A stretch of 64,000 nt of DNA from Paenibacillus anaericanus (lineage in GTDB: Bacteria > Bacillota > Bacilli > Paenibacillales > Paenibacillaceae). A program made the translations under genes and the position numbers. How positions within the stretch are numbered: position 1 is the stretch's first letter; each line of letters starts with the position of its first letter. Location: contig NZ_RZNY01000004.1 in NCBI RefSeq assembly GCF_003994475.1, positions 235,665 to 299,664 on the forward strand, written 5' to 3'. The notes under the pieces were generated by a model that did not search any database, was not told where the DNA came from, and was given only the letters and a program-made list of their open reading frames with translations. This document shows, one piece after another, positions 16,878 to 25,558 of this stretch.

Positions 16878-16894
16878 CTATCATAGCATGATAG
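16878..16894. promoter_or_regulatory. Inverted repeat CTATCAT-AGC-ATGATAG upstream of the RR/HK pair
   Basis: A perfect seven-base inverted repeat with a three-base centre, 45 bases upstream of the response regulator start. It could be an operator for this or the neighbouring regulator, or a small RNA hairpin; no T-run follows it at once on the minus strand. Confidence 0.4.
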
Positions 16895-16940
16895 ATACAA
16901 CCATTTACTAAGAAAAAGTTAAAAAAGGATTACGATCTTA

Positions 16941-18020
16941 TCATTCTTGTTGAAAAGAATACGGCATAGAGATGACGAACCGAGTTCCTTGCCCTACTCG
17001 AGACTCCGCTGAAATATCACCTTGATGTATATCCACGATCTTCTTCACTATCGACAAGCCGAGACCACTGCCTCCAGCAGTACGGTTTCTAGATTTATCC
17101 GCTTTATAGAAACGTTCAAATATATGAACGAGATCCTCTTCTTTAATCCCAATTCCTGTATCTTCTATGGTCACTTCTGCACCATGCTCAGTAGCAATTA
17201 GTCTTAACGAGATCTCTCCATCTACAGGCGTGAATTTGATACTATTATGAAGTAGATTTACCCACACTTGATTCAATAATTCTTCAACCGCAACGATCTC
17301 AATTTCCTGCAAATCTAGATCTACTTGGATTCCTTTGGCAAGCCACTGTGGTTCACCCGCCAACACAACGGTGCGCAACTGATTATCCAACCTAAAGCGA
17401 CATGTTTCAAAGGACGGTTTGTCCGACTCCAAATAAGACAACTTTAAGAGATTGTCGCTCATTTGTGATAATCTCCGGCTCTCCCCTTCAATGATTTCCA
17501 GATAATGTTCTCGCTTCTCCTCCGAAAGATCCCGATTACGTAGCGCCTTAGCAAATCCGCGGATTGACGTTAGTGGAGATTGTATCTCATGCGATACATT
17601 GGAAATAAAATCTTGCCTCATACTCTCGAGCTGACCCAACTCACCGGCCATATCATTAATGCTTTGAATTATTTTATCGAATTCGTTTCTACCCTTCCCA
17701 TTCGTATCCAGTTTTACTTTGAAATCGCCTTTTGCTATCCGTCGCATCGCATCAATGATTGACGTCATCATAGCGATTTGCCTCGGCCGGATAAATAGAC
17801 CAAGGACCATCATCGCTAGAATAAAGAGAATAACCCCTAACAGTGCATCGATCATTTGCACTAGGTAGGGGGAAGATGGAGTACCATAAACCTTATAAAG
17901 TGTCTTCGTCAAGAAATTGGCTGCCATCCAGGAGAGTGCCACAAAGGCCAGGACACCAATAGATTGCAATACATGGAGTAGCACAAACCATATCTTCTTC
18001 CAAACCTCTCTCATCTTCAA
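16941..18020 (-). CDS. Sensor histidine kinase of the ABC-exporter operon
   Basis: A 359-residue membrane kinase with spans at about residues 15-38 and 60-78, a HAMP-like linker to about 135, HisKA with His144 in 'NVSHEIQSPLTSIRGFAKAL', and ATPase boxes 'NQVWVNLLHNSIKF', 'IEDTGIGIKEEDL', 'FERFYKADKSRNRTAGGSG' and 'GLGLSIVKKIVDIHQGDI'. The unusual EIQSPL in place of E-L-R-T-P-L is known from other Bacillales kinases. TTG 18020 overlaps the preceding stop codon (TTGA) and lies ten bases from GGAGG; ATG 18014 is the alternative. Last gene of the ABC - response regulator - kinase operon. Confidence 0.92.
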   Translation of the reverse strand: MKMREVWKKIWFVLLHVLQSIGVLAFVALSWMAANFLTKTLYKVYGTPSSPYLVQMIDALLGVILFILAMMVLGLFIRPRQIAMMTSIIDAMRRIAKGDFKVKLDTNGKGRNEFDKIIQSINDMAGELGQLESMRQDFISNVSHEIQSPLTSIRGFAKALRNRDLSEEKREHYLEIIEGESRRLSQMSDNLLKLSYLESDKPSFETCRFRLDNQLRTVVLAGEPQWLAKGIQVDLDLQEIEIVAVEELLNQVWVNLLHNSIKFTPVDGEISLRLIATEHGAEVTIEDTGIGIKEEDLVHIFERFYKADKSRNRTAGGSGLGLSIVKKIVDIHQGDISAESRVGQGTRFVISMPYSFQQE

Positions 18021-18694
18021 CGTTCACAAACCTCCAGACGATAACCGAGACCTCGGATTGTAGTAATTTTGAAATCAAATTTATCTTCTGGAAAACGCTC
18101 CCTGAGTCGATTAATATGCACGTCGAGTGTACGCTCGTTTCCTTCGAAATCATATCCCCAAATATCTTCAATCAATTGTTCTCTTGTAAGCGTCCTCCCC
18201 GGATAACTACCGAGTTTAAATAAAAGCTCGAACTCCTTAAGTGGTAGTGTGAAGCTCTCGTCTGATGTGGAAGCTTCGTAGGTTTTGCGATTCATACTTA
18301 TTTGTCCAATACTGACCATTTGAGATACAGCAACTTGATAGCGTTTAAGTAAAGCCTTTACCCTAGCCACCAGTTCAGCGGGTTCAAATGGTTTAACTAG
18401 ATAATCATCTGTACCCAGCTCAAAACCTTTCAGGATTTGCTTGGTTTCACCTTTGGCGGTAAGCATTAGGAGTGGCATATCATAATCTCGCTGCAGTTCA
18501 TGACACAACTCCCAGCCATCCATGTTCGGCATCATAATGTCCATGATTACTAGATCAGCTCGCTCCTCAGCCAGTATGGACAGCGCTTCAAGCCCATCAG
18601 CGGCTTCAAGCACCTCCATTCCTGCTTCTTCGAGGAACACTCTGATCAGTTCGCGAATATGCATATCGTCGTCAACTACAAGTATTTTAGCCAT
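18017..18694 (-). CDS. OmpR/PhoB family response regulator of the ABC-exporter operon
   Basis: A 225-residue regulator with receiver motifs 'ILVVDDDMHI', acceptor Asp52 ('LVIMDIMMPNMDGW') and Lys in 'DDYLVKPFEPAELVARVKALLKR', and a winged-helix DNA-binding domain ('LPLKEFELLFKLGSYPGRTLTREQLIEDIWGYDF', 'LDVHINRLRERF'). It starts 15 bases after the ABC gene and overlaps the kinase gene by four bases, so all three are translationally linked. By context it probably controls this operon in response to a compound handled by the exporter; this is inference. Confidence 0.93.
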   Translation of the reverse strand: MAKILVVDDDMHIRELIRVFLEEAGMEVLEAADGLEALSILAEERADLVIMDIMMPNMDGWELCHELQRDYDMPLLMLTAKGETKQILKGFELGTDDYLVKPFEPAELVARVKALLKRYQVAVSQMVSIGQISMNRKTYEASTSDESFTLPLKEFELLFKLGSYPGRTLTREQLIEDIWGYDFEGNERTLDVHINRLRERFPEDKFDFKITTIRGLGYRLEVCER

Positions 18695-18709
18695 CGTAAT
18701 TAGATTCTC

Positions 18710-20497
18710 CTATTTATACGTATCTTCATCTTCTACAGCACCCGCAATCTGTAATTGTTGCGCTGCAAATTCACGATACATGTCATGGTTCTCTAACAGT
18801 TCTTCGTGACGACCTCTTCCTGTAACCTGACCCTTCTCGATGAAAATAATTTGATCTGCCCCCACAACGGTAGACAGTCTATGGGCAATAACAATCGTTG
18901 TCCGGCCTTCCATCAAATTCTTCAGTGCCTTCTGAACCACAACTTCGGAACGGCTATCCAAACTTGAAGTCGCTTCATCCAACATCAGGATCTTGGGATC
19001 ACGCAGCAATGCTCTAGCTATAGCAATCCGCTGCCGTTGTCCCCCTGACAACTTCACACCACGTTCTCCAACATCCGTATTGTAGCCATCGGGTAATTCG
19101 GCGATGAATTCGTCCGCATAAGCCATCTTAGCCGCATTTATCAGTTCAGCCCTGCTAACTTCACGCTGAACTCCATAACATAGATTCTCCGAGATCGTTC
19201 CAGCAATCATGGGACTTTCTTGGGAGACATAACCGATCATTCCCCGCCAGGAGCGGAGTGCAAAGGCATCAATCGGCTCTTCTCCAAGTGAAATGACACC
19301 TTCTTGTGGGAGGTAAAAACGTTCTAGTATCGAGAACAGGGTAGTTTTACCGCCGCCACTTGGACCAACCACAGCCGTAATCGTTCCCGGATCCATCCGA
19401 AAGCTGACATTTTGTAATACGGGTTCATCAGGTTTGTAACCGAAAGATACATTATCAAGCACTACGGGCTGATTCGAATTGGAGACTTCCACACCAGAGC
19501 CAAAAGCTTCTTCTTCAGCATCCAGTGTTTCCATGATCCGCTCCGTTGCTCCCTTAGCTTTTTGCAATTGCGTAAAGAAGGTAGTCAGTTGCGTCATCGG
19601 CATCACAATCTGGATCAAATACAGAATAAAAGCAACCAACTCACCCGCCGTCAATCCACCTGAGGATACTTGCATCCCACCATAACCAATTACAATGACT
19701 AGCAGCATCATCAGTACAAAGGACATAATCGGACTGATCCACGCCATCACTTTACCTTCGCGTATCCCGAAATTTAGCAAGTTACGTATACCTGTACTTC
19801 CGTTCTCGTATTCCTTGTGCTCCGCATTGGAGGATTTCACGAGCCGGATTTCTGATAATACTTGGGTTAGTGTTGAAGTAAAAGTTGCCGTTTCATCTTG
19901 CATGCCTACAGAAATTTTATACATCTTCCGCCCGAGCGGAACGAGGATCAAAGCCGCTATAGGAATCACCGTGAACATAATGAGTGTCATTTTCCAGTTC
20001 AAATAGAACAGAACTACGATTGAACCTACAATCGAGATGATCCCGCTGAAGAAACTAGCCACATGTTCTGAAATGAGACTCTTAATGACTCCGGTATCAT
20101 TCGTCATACGACTGACAGACTCCCCAGTACGATTATTATCGAAATAGGGAACTGGTAGAACGAGCATCTTCTTCCACAATCGATCACGCAGGCCAGCAAC
20201 CATTTTTTGACCCACATAGTTCAATAAATAGATAGAGACACCCGCTGCGATAGTTTGGCTGATAAATGCAGCCCCAATTGCAATGATCTGAGAACTATTA
20301 ATTGAGGATAAAGAAAATCCGTCCACCAGACTTTTCGTAAACATGGGTATTACAAGGCCAACTAATGTGGACACAATACTGAGTAATATAGCTACACTCA
20401 ACATCCAAATGGATGGCTTTGTTTCTCGCATTAAAGTAAAGAACGTCCCGGTACTCGTCTTTGCTCCGGTTGGTTTATTAGAGTTATTTAAATTCAT
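18710..20497 (-). CDS. ABC-type multidrug exporter half-transporter (BmrA-like)
   Basis: A 595-residue fused permease-ATPase. Six spans lie in residues 30-310, followed by the nucleotide-binding domain with Walker [11 protein letters not shown]-loop '[13 protein letters not shown]', signature [14 protein letters not shown], Walker B '[12 protein letters not shown]' and H-loop '[10 protein letters not shown]'. All catalytic residues are intact, so it should work as a homodimer of the BmrA/MsbA type exporting drugs or lipids. It heads an operon with a response regulator and a kinase, unlike the BceAB systems in which permease and ATPase are separate genes. ATG is preceded by AGAGGAACC. Confidence 0.94.
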   Translation of the reverse strand: MNLNNSNKPTGAKTSTGTFFTLMRETKPSIWMLSVAILLSIVSTLVGLVIPMFTKSLVDGFSLSSINSSQIIAIGAAFISQTIAAGVSIYLLNYVGQKMVAGLRDRLWKKMLVLPVPYFDNNRTGESVSRMTNDTGVIKSLISEHVASFFSGIISIVGSIVVLFYLNWKMTLIMFTVIPIAALILVPLGRKMYKISVGMQDETATFTSTLTQVLSEIRLVKSSNAEHKEYENGSTGIRNLLNFGIREGKVMAWISPIMSFVLMMLLVIVIGYGGMQVSSGGLTAGELVAFILYLIQIVMPMTQLTTFFTQLQKAKGATERIMETLDAEEEAFGSGVEVSNSNQPVVLDNVSFGYKPDEPVLQNVSFRMDPGTITAVVGPSGGGKTTLFSILERFYLPQEGVISLGEEPIDAFALRSWRGMIGYVSQESPMIAGTISENLCYGVQREVSRAELINAAKMAYADEFIAELPDGYNTDVGERGVKLSGGQRQRIAIARALLRDPKILMLDEATSSLDSRSEVVVQKALKNLMEGRTTIVIAHRLSTVVGADQIIFIEKGQVTGRGRHEELLENHDMYREFAAQQLQIAGAVEDEDTYK

Positions 20498-20594
20498 GGT
20501 TCCTCTTCCCCTTTTCTACTTAGAAAGCTTCGACTTCCTTTGCTAAGTAAAGAATAAACCAAGATTTTAAACTGAAGTTAAACAGACACCAGAA

Positions 20595-21308
20595 TTATAG
20601 ATTTTCAACTTCTACACTGATGACATGGTCAATATCACGGAGAAAATGATAAATTTCCGTCGTATATTCCTTCTCAGATGCAGCTATGACCATATCCACC
20701 CGTTGACGGCCTTCGTCCAAGTCCTTTATTTTCAATCGACGGATGTGATGTCGTTGCTGCTTAGCCCCCGGTCCCATCGCCTCCTTACGCTCAATAACGC
20801 GTATCAGTTCCGTTACATTGCCGTGGTCAGCCATCACAATCTTAATAGAAACATCGCGTTGGTTAAGCTTATACGGTCCAATCCATTTAATAATGTAGGG
20901 AACAAAGTTCACTGCAATAATTAGCAAAATAACAGTAAGTGACGCCTCAACAAAGAATCCCGCTCCGATTGCGATCCCAATCCCTGATGCCGCCCAAATC
21001 ATCGCAGCAGAGGTCAATCCGGATATTCCTTCATTATTTCTACGTAGAATGGCACCCGCACCTAGAAAACCAATCCCACTAACGACCTGTGCCGCAAGAC
21101 GCATGGGGTCCATATTAGGATGGTCAGGTCCAGAAAATTTCTCGAACGCTTCAATCGATACAATCGTCACTAGGCAGCTCGCAATACAGATAACCATACT
21201 TGTCTTGATGCCAAGAGGCTTCTGTTTCAATTGACGGTCAATACCAATAAACAATCCAAATAATAAAGCCGCACTTAATTTGAATACCATAATCAAATCA
21301 ATTTCCAT
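20595..21308 (-). CDS. MgtC/SapB family membrane protein
   Basis: A 237-residue protein. The frame runs on to 21482, but ATG 21308 gives the canonical N-terminus MEIDLIMVFKLSAALLFGLFIGIDRQLKQKPLGIKT, and upstream frame residues are not MgtC-like. Five spans follow, with 'RLAAQVVSGIGFLGAGAILR' and 'GLTSAAMIWAASGIGIAIGAG', the conserved MgtC core. The C-terminal soluble tail ('VSIKIVMADHGNVTELIRVIER') is ACT-like, as in the long MgtC proteins. Family members inhibit ATP synthase or help survival at low magnesium, but most Bacillales copies are untested. AAGGAGAGAG lies just upstream. Confidence 0.88.
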   Translation of the reverse strand: MEIDLIMVFKLSAALLFGLFIGIDRQLKQKPLGIKTSMVICIASCLVTIVSIEAFEKFSGPDHPNMDPMRLAAQVVSGIGFLGAGAILRRNNEGISGLTSAAMIWAASGIGIAIGAGFFVEASLTVILLIIAVNFVPYIIKWIGPYKLNQRDVSIKIVMADHGNVTELIRVIERKEAMGPGAKQQRHHIRRLKIKDLDEGRQRVDMVIAASEKEYTTEIYHFLRDIDHVISVEVENL

Positions 21309-21373
21309 AGTAGTCTCTCTCTCCTTATTGCATATAGAGTGAGTATATTTTAACCACTGATTTTGTGCAAATA

Positions 21374-21400
21374 GAAAAATGGCGACCTCATTGGCCACCA
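21374..21400 (-). terminator. Terminator after the small TM-anchored gene
   Basis: On the minus strand GGTGGCC-AATGA-GGTCGCC (with G-U pairs) is followed by ATTTTTC; 17 bases after the stop of the gene ending at 21418. Confidence 0.65.
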
Positions 21401-21417
21401 TTCCATCTGTTTCGTAT

Positions 21418-21891
21418 TTATTTAACTTCGACGGAGAACAAATAATCGGAATGCCCTTGATCCAAGAACCAATCACATTCAATTTTGTACAAATATACTC
21501 CTTTATCCATGGGCACGAAATAAGGATCTTCGTTATCTAAATCTTGATTTGTGTTTATTAATGAAAATTCTTTGATTCTTTTAGGCGCTTTAATGTTTAT
21601 CTGTGCACCCGCAGGGACAAGGGTCGAAGGTATCTCGGACAAAGACATATCCACACTTTCACAACTAGATTCGTTACCCAATGATGAGGAACACCAAGTG
21701 TAACTACCTTGAACGACTTTAATTGCCACACCATCAATATCTATCTCTGGTAGAGGTGGTTTCCCATCCTTTATCCATTTTGATTGAATAGTATTGTCTG
21801 AGTTGTGCTTAATACCCACTGTATATCCTATATAGAACGTTATCGCAAGCAAAACTAACATTAGCAAGGATATCCATGATTTCTTTCTCAC
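21418..21891 (-). CDS. Hypothetical membrane-anchored extracellular protein
   Basis: A 157-residue protein with a Lys/Arg-rich start and one N-terminal span (about residues 5-25), then an extracellular domain with four Cys: 'TWCSSSLGNESSCESVDM' and 'YLYKIECDWFLD'. The start is GTG at 21891, about six bases after GGGGGAG. The layout (TM anchor, TWC...C pair, beta-rich end) is typical of small Bacillales proteins of unknown function; I do not recognise the family. It lies 54 bases after the IF-3-like gene and may be cotranscribed with it. Confidence 0.7.
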   Translation of the reverse strand: MRKKSWISLLMLVLLAITFYIGYTVGIKHNSDNTIQSKWIKDGKPPLPEIDIDGVAIKVVQGSYTWCSSSLGNESSCESVDMSLSEIPSTLVPAGAQINIKAPKRIKEFSLINTNQDLDNEDPYFVPMDKGVYLYKIECDWFLDQGHSDYLFSVEVK

Positions 21892-21945
21892 CCCAACTCC
21901 CCCTCTACATCCTAGACGGCGATAATAGATAGGAAGTTGCGAAAG

Positions 21946-22431
21946 TTATTTGGCACGCAGAATCGCAATCACTTGCTTCCCACTAACCTGAATTCCTTTA
22001 TCCTGCTTACCGCAATGCTCTAGATCGCGAATGAGGCGTTCCACCAACTGTTTGGCCGGATCGGTTTTCTTCTTATCAACAAGTACCGTTAATTGCACAT
22101 CATTTCCCGCAGTTAGAATTCGTTCGGCTTGCCGTTTCTTTGTATCATAATCATGCTCTTCGATCAGCGAAGTAAGTCTGATTTCCTTTAACTTCGTTCC
22201 GGTTGATGCCTTGCGTTCTTGTTGTTGAGCCTTATTCTTTTCCATTTTGGATGCACCTTTACCCGCCAGTTTACATGGAGGGGGACTGGACATAAGCGAT
22301 GTACATACCAAATCTACTTTGAGCGACTTCGCCATTTGCAGCGCTTCTTTGGTGGGCACCACTCCCAAGTTCTCTCCATTTACACCCGTCAAAAGCACCT
22401 CTGTCGCTCTTATTTGTTCATTCGTAATCAT
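21946..22431 (-). CDS. Divergent translation initiation factor IF-3 paralogue
   Basis: A 161-residue IF-3-like protein. The N-domain 'ITNEQIRATEVLLTGVNGENLGVVPTKEALQMAKSLKVDLV' and the linker motif 'SPPPCKLAG' match IF-3, and the C-domain starts with 'KEIRLTSLIEEHDYDTKKRQAERIL', as in IF-3. But the normal DYGKYRYE segment after the Cys is replaced by 'KGASKMEKNKAQQQ', the conserved GRE...LG stretch is replaced by 'VDKKKTDPAKQLVERLI', and no rpmI or rplT follows as they do after infC. So this is a second, diverged factor, not the housekeeping infC. It lies between a YdjM-like and a hypothetical gene. Whether it still binds 30S subunits is open. Confidence 0.85.
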   Translation of the reverse strand: MITNEQIRATEVLLTGVNGENLGVVPTKEALQMAKSLKVDLVCTSLMSSPPPCKLAGKGASKMEKNKAQQQERKASTGTKLKEIRLTSLIEEHDYDTKKRQAERILTAGNDVQLTVLVDKKKTDPAKQLVERLIRDLEHCGKQDKGIQVSGKQVIAILRAK

Positions 22432-22463
22432 TCGATTTATTCACCCCAGATTAATTTTACTTA

Positions 22464-22970
22464 CTATAAAATACCTTCAGGCAGCATATAAAAGATCGGA
22501 AGCATGACCATTACAACCAATAAAACGAGTCGGAATGAATCTTCCGCATTGGAACCCGTTTTAATCGAAAATATGCTGGGTAACAACCGAAACTTCTTTT
22601 TCCATGGCCAAAATAATGCAATCCCCTGCTCATTAAACATATCGATTAACGGATGCGACGCATAAGCTAGTAAAAAGCTCCAGAAGAAAAATAAAGGTAA
22701 CGGAGTTAGTAATGCAGCCAATCCCGCAAGGAAAAACAAGGAGTGCGTAAATGTCCGATGCTTCACTCTAAGTAATTGAAGGATAAAAGAAATAGGCAAA
22801 AAGATCTTCGCCATGGTCGATCCCTTCTTATCAACGTCGGCGAGTGGCCCTGCCAGACACCCAATAAGCAGCGCTGCACCTGATTCCCATGATAGCAGCG
22901 GTTGATGATAATGCATAATAACAGTTTCCACAGCCACAATACCAGCGATGCTATGAGTCTTTTGAAGCAT
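22464..22970 (-). CDS. Membrane-bound metal-dependent hydrolase, YdjM/DUF457 family
   Basis: A 168-residue membrane protein starting MLQKTHSIAGIVAVET. Conserved elements of the LexA-binding/YdjM family are visible: N-terminal His6, 'GPLADVDKKGS' (Asp pair), 'HRTFTHSLFFL' and 'ASHPLIDMFNEQGIALFWP', which together would form a metal site. Three or four spans are present. The frame extends to 23003, but ATG 22970 has GGAGG seven bases before. It leads a possible operon with the IF-3-like gene (32-base gap). The enzyme activity of the family is presumed, not shown. Confidence 0.85.
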   Translation of the reverse strand: MLQKTHSIAGIVAVETVIMHYHQPLLSWESGAALLIGCLAGPLADVDKKGSTMAKIFLPISFILQLLRVKHRTFTHSLFFLAGLAALLTPLPLFFFWSFLLAYASHPLIDMFNEQGIALFWPWKKKFRLLPSIFSIKTGSNAEDSFRLVLLVVMVMLPIFYMLPEGIL

Positions 22971-23088
22971 AATAAATCCTCCGAATTTCTCTAAGTTGTC
23001 CATGCTATTATAGCAAAGATAAGAAGGATTACTTTGTTTTATCTCGAAATTAATTACAGCAACTATAAACAGATAGACGGAGGCTCAC

Positions 23089-23658
23089 ATGAAAGTAAAA
23101 GTACTAGTATCGACCCTTATCTTCATATGTTTTGTATCTTGGTCAAATTTTTCAATTTCAAATGCCCAATCTTTAAAGCCACAAGATATCTTAAACAAGA
23201 AATATCCTAATGAAATTATTAAAATTATCAAAACCGCGGATGTTAATTCAGATAAGAAAATGGAATCTTTTATTATCACAGAATCAGGAAATTTTTATTT
23301 GATTAATGCTAAGAGAACGGTTGTTTTAATTAATACCGGTTTTTCAGCCGACGGAGGTTTTGATGAAGTAGACATTCAAATTTACGCTGTAAATAGTAAA
23401 GAAAAACATATCGCTGTTAAAGGTTACTATCTACCATCAAATACTCAACTGTACGTTTATCGACTTAAAGATGGAACTTTGAAGCAGGTTCTAGAACTAA
23501 TGGGTGATGTAGATGTTCAAATTGACAAAAAAGGTAGAGTTCATCAGCTCTGGAAAAACTATAAGCTCGAAGGTGGATGGGATCTTGCTGAAGGCATCAT
23601 GACGTGGAATCCAAAAACTAATAAATATAAGGGATCCGGAGACTATGTGTTGAACTAA
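23089..23658 (+). CDS. Secreted protein of unknown function
   Basis: A 189-residue protein with a signal peptide (MKVKVLVSTLIFICFVSWSNFSISNA, cleavage after about residue 26), then a beta-rich domain: 'IIKTADVNSDKKMESFIITESGNFYLINAKRTVVLINTG', 'GYYLPSNTQLYVYRLKDGTLKQVLELMG', ending 'TWNPKTNKYKGSGDYVLN'. The 'TADVNSDKK' motif resembles FG-GAP/VCBS-like calcium loops seen in other secreted Bacillales proteins. ACGGAGG precedes the ATG by about seven bases and a terminator follows. It is monocistronic. Confidence 0.75.
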   Translation: MKVKVLVSTLIFICFVSWSNFSISNAQSLKPQDILNKKYPNEIIKIIKTADVNSDKKMESFIITESGNFYLINAKRTVVLINTGFSADGGFDEVDIQIYAVNSKEKHIAVKGYYLPSNTQLYVYRLKDGTLKQVLELMGDVDVQIDKKGRVHQLWKNYKLEGGWDLAEGIMTWNPKTNKYKGSGDYVLN

Positions 23659-23679
23659 AAAGTATATAAATGCTAAGTC

Positions 23680-23727
23680 AAAGCGGCAGATCAAGAGACG
23701 TTAACAAAGTCCTTGACTGCCGCTTTA
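23680..23727. terminator. Bidirectional terminator
   Basis: AAAGCGGCAG..TCAAG pairs with CTTGA.CTGCCGCTTT across a 17-base loop (23680-23726). It separates the convergent gene at 23089-23658 from the minus-strand gene ending at 23755. Confidence 0.8.
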
Positions 23728-23754
23728 ATGATTAAACTAGCGTGTAACCAGAGT

Positions 23755-24258
23755 TTATTCATTATACTTATCATAATTGACGCTTAAAGCTACACGATAC
23801 ATTCCTTGCAGGTCATTTGATGTAACATACATTAAAGTGTCGTTAGCTTCTTCTTCCCAATCGGGACCATATAACAGTAAATAGTCTGCGAAATCTACGA
23901 AGACACTAAAATCTTTCGGCTCAATCTTTAATAACCTTTGATATATTTTAAACATTGTATCTATAGGCATAAAAAACTGTTCTATTTCTAGACGAATTAT
24001 CCTATCTAATGGTTCTCTTTTCATTACTGTACTTAAACAACTCTCCAGTTGCCGTTTTAGACTGTCAAAGTTTCGATTTAATGATTTCTGTTCGTTTTCA
24101 TCAAAATCCAGCCAATTTAGTTGTCTGATTTTGTGAATCTCTTGAACGTACCATGAAATATCCTTCAAATCGTAACACCAAATGTTTAGTAATACCCGGG
24201 CGCTGGACGAAGAGGTATCCATCAAGAGTGCCTGGGCGAGCACGCTGTTTACGCTCAC
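23755..24258 (-). CDS. Hypothetical protein with doubtful N-terminus
   Basis: 167 codons; the part from about residue 25 on ('IWCYDLKDISWYVQEIHKIRQLNWLDFDENEQKSLNRN') is helical and acidic and reads like a real cytosolic protein. The first 25 codons lie over a plus-strand remnant of different composition (24182-24310), there is no ribosome-binding site at 24258, and the sequence MSVNSVLAQALLMDTSSSSA reads like antisense. The gene therefore may have lost its original start at this junction. No family recognised. Confidence 0.5.
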   Translation of the reverse strand: MSVNSVLAQALLMDTSSSSARVLLNIWCYDLKDISWYVQEIHKIRQLNWLDFDENEQKSLNRNFDSLKRQLESCLSTVMKREPLDRIIRLEIEQFFMPIDTMFKIYQRLLKIEPKDFSVFVDFADYLLLYGPDWEEEANDTLMYVTSNDLQGMYRVALSVNYDKYNE

Positions 24259-24310
24259 GATTCACGAGATCCAACCCGAGGATAAAGCTAAAGCGGAAAG
24301 GAAATCATAA
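24182..24310 (+). pseudogene. Probable gene remnant (C-terminal fragment)
   Basis: A 42-codon plus-strand frame reading MFSNTRALDEEVSIKSAWAS... to '...EDKAKAERKS' and TAA. From codon 7 it has GC-rich, clearly coding-like codon choice unlike the AT-rich DNA on its left, and it begins exactly where composition changes (about 24198). No ribosome-binding site precedes the ATG. It looks like the 3' end of a gene joined to unrelated DNA, 40 bases upstream of the HTH gene. Confidence 0.45.
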
Positions 24311-24350
24311 GATTCGTTGGACGATTTTTTCTGAGAGGGGCATATGCATA

Positions 24351-24569
24351 TTGAAGTACGAACTTGGCCGTTGCCTGCTAGAGGAAAGACTTCAGGAAGC
24401 AGGCATGCCGCTGGAACGGCTGGCGCTGGAACTGCGTGTGAGACGGGAGCGGCTGGATGACTTTATCGACAATAAAAGAGTGATGTCTCTTAAGCTCGCG
24501 ATTTCGATCGCCGATACGCTTCAGTGCGAGGTGCGCAGCCTGTACGAATTAACTCCTTCCGATGTTTAA
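24351..24569 (+). CDS. XRE-type helix-turn-helix protein
   Basis: A 72-residue protein starting at TTG 24351, about ten bases after GAGAGGGG. Sequence 'LGRCLLEERLQEAGMPLERLALELRVRRERLDDFIDNKRVMSLKLAISIADTLQCEVRSLYEL' has the two-helix XRE layout: 'MPLERLALELRV' as helix 2, 'ERLDDFIDNKR' as recognition helix region, and the 'SLKLAISIADTLQCEVRSLYEL' cap. Family relatives are common as lone regulators in Paenibacillus, often near mobile DNA. The longer frame from 24153 includes unrelated non-coding DNA and is rejected. Confidence 0.78.
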   Translation: MKYELGRCLLEERLQEAGMPLERLALELRVRRERLDDFIDNKRVMSLKLAISIADTLQCEVRSLYELTPSDV

Positions 24570-24713
24570 TTATTGGCGGTTTTTCTTTTGGCAAATAACC
24601 AACAATCAAGGATAACAAAACCTAAGTCCTGCCCGTTAACGTATTGATTCAACAGAGTTTCTAACTTTAAACTCTTACTATCCTCATCGTCTGATATCAA
24701 AAGTTTCCTTTTC

Positions 24714-24752
24714 AAAAAGTAAAAGGACAGACTGTACTTCTTGTCCTGTCCT
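24714..24752 (-). terminator. Terminator after the cyclase gene
   Basis: On the minus strand AGGACAG and CTGTCCT pair around a 15-base loop and are followed by TTTACTTTTT; it lies 75 bases beyond the cyclase stop. Confidence 0.75.
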
Positions 24753-24826
24753 CAAATCCCCTTTTCCAGATGATATTACAACAGGTTCTCCTTAGTTCGT
24801 TTACTAAACATGTCAAGAACAACCTT

Positions 24827-25513
24827 TTATTCTTCAATTTCAACGATGACATTAACGACAGATGCATCGTGGTTTTTAATGCGGAGTGGTGCTGTGAAAG
24901 CAGAAATGAGCTTTTTTCCAACCAATGGTGCTGGATTAATGTCTTCATAAACGAGCATTGTCGGCTCTTCATACTTTTCGTGGTCTAAGAAGGCATGGTG
25001 GACAAAATATCCGTTTCCTTTTGCTTCTGTCAAATTCTCAATGCTCAAGGTATCAATGGCCACTGCTTTGCAGTTTGGCAACTTCGTACGGATGTATACT
25101 GCAGCTTCTGGAGAGACAGCTGGGAAATTATTAGCGTATTTCTCGAAATTCGTTTCCCGGTGTTTCCAATGGCCCGTATTAAAGATCAGAATATCCGCTT
25201 CATACAGGTCTTCATATTCCTCGAGCGTTTCGATGGTGATAAAGCCGTTCGGGCCAACCGGGCAGTTGATTAATAGCGGCTTTCGATAGATGAAGTCTTC
25301 AATTGGAACTGCATCTATTCCCTTACCGTTATTCATATGATGCCATGGGGCATCGACATGGGTACCAGCATGAAGATACATGCTTAACACACTTCCGTTC
25401 CAGTCATCCCCTTTGTCCAAACGCTCTCTAGGCTCTATTTTCACTTCTGGCAATCCTGGATAAACAGGCATTCCTTCATAAATTGGGTAACCGATTTCTA
25501 CGTATTTTGGCAT
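24827..25513 (-). CDS. Cyclase family protein (kynurenine formamidase-like)
   Basis: A 228-residue member of the cyclase family (PF04199). The metal motif is intact: 'SMYLHAGTHVDAPWHH' (H-x-G-T-H-x-D-x-P-x-H), with the distal His/Glu in 'GNGYFVHHAFLDHE'. The N-terminus 'PKYVEIGYPIYEGMPVYPGLPEV' is also typical. Members hydrolyse N-formylkynurenine or open isatin and other cyclic amides; no tryptophan-catabolism genes are nearby, so the substrate is open. ATG follows GGGAGGAGC. AT-rich composition matches the neighbouring AraC/LysE pair. Confidence 0.88.
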   Translation of the reverse strand: MPKYVEIGYPIYEGMPVYPGLPEVKIEPRERLDKGDDWNGSVLSMYLHAGTHVDAPWHHMNNGKGIDAVPIEDFIYRKPLLINCPVGPNGFITIETLEEYEDLYEADILIFNTGHWKHRETNFEKYANNFPAVSPEAAVYIRTKLPNCKAVAIDTLSIENLTEAKGNGYFVHHAFLDHEKYEEPTMLVYEDINPAPLVGKKLISAFTAPLRIKNHDASVVNVIVEIEE

Positions 25514-25558
25514 ACTAAGACGCTCCTCCCTGAGTATAACTACAAGCTCAGTAATATA

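Noticed and set aside
24153..24350. N-terminal extension of the XRE protein
   Set aside because: Arg-rich, unlike any domain; the TTG at 24351 with GAGAGGGG fits the family start.
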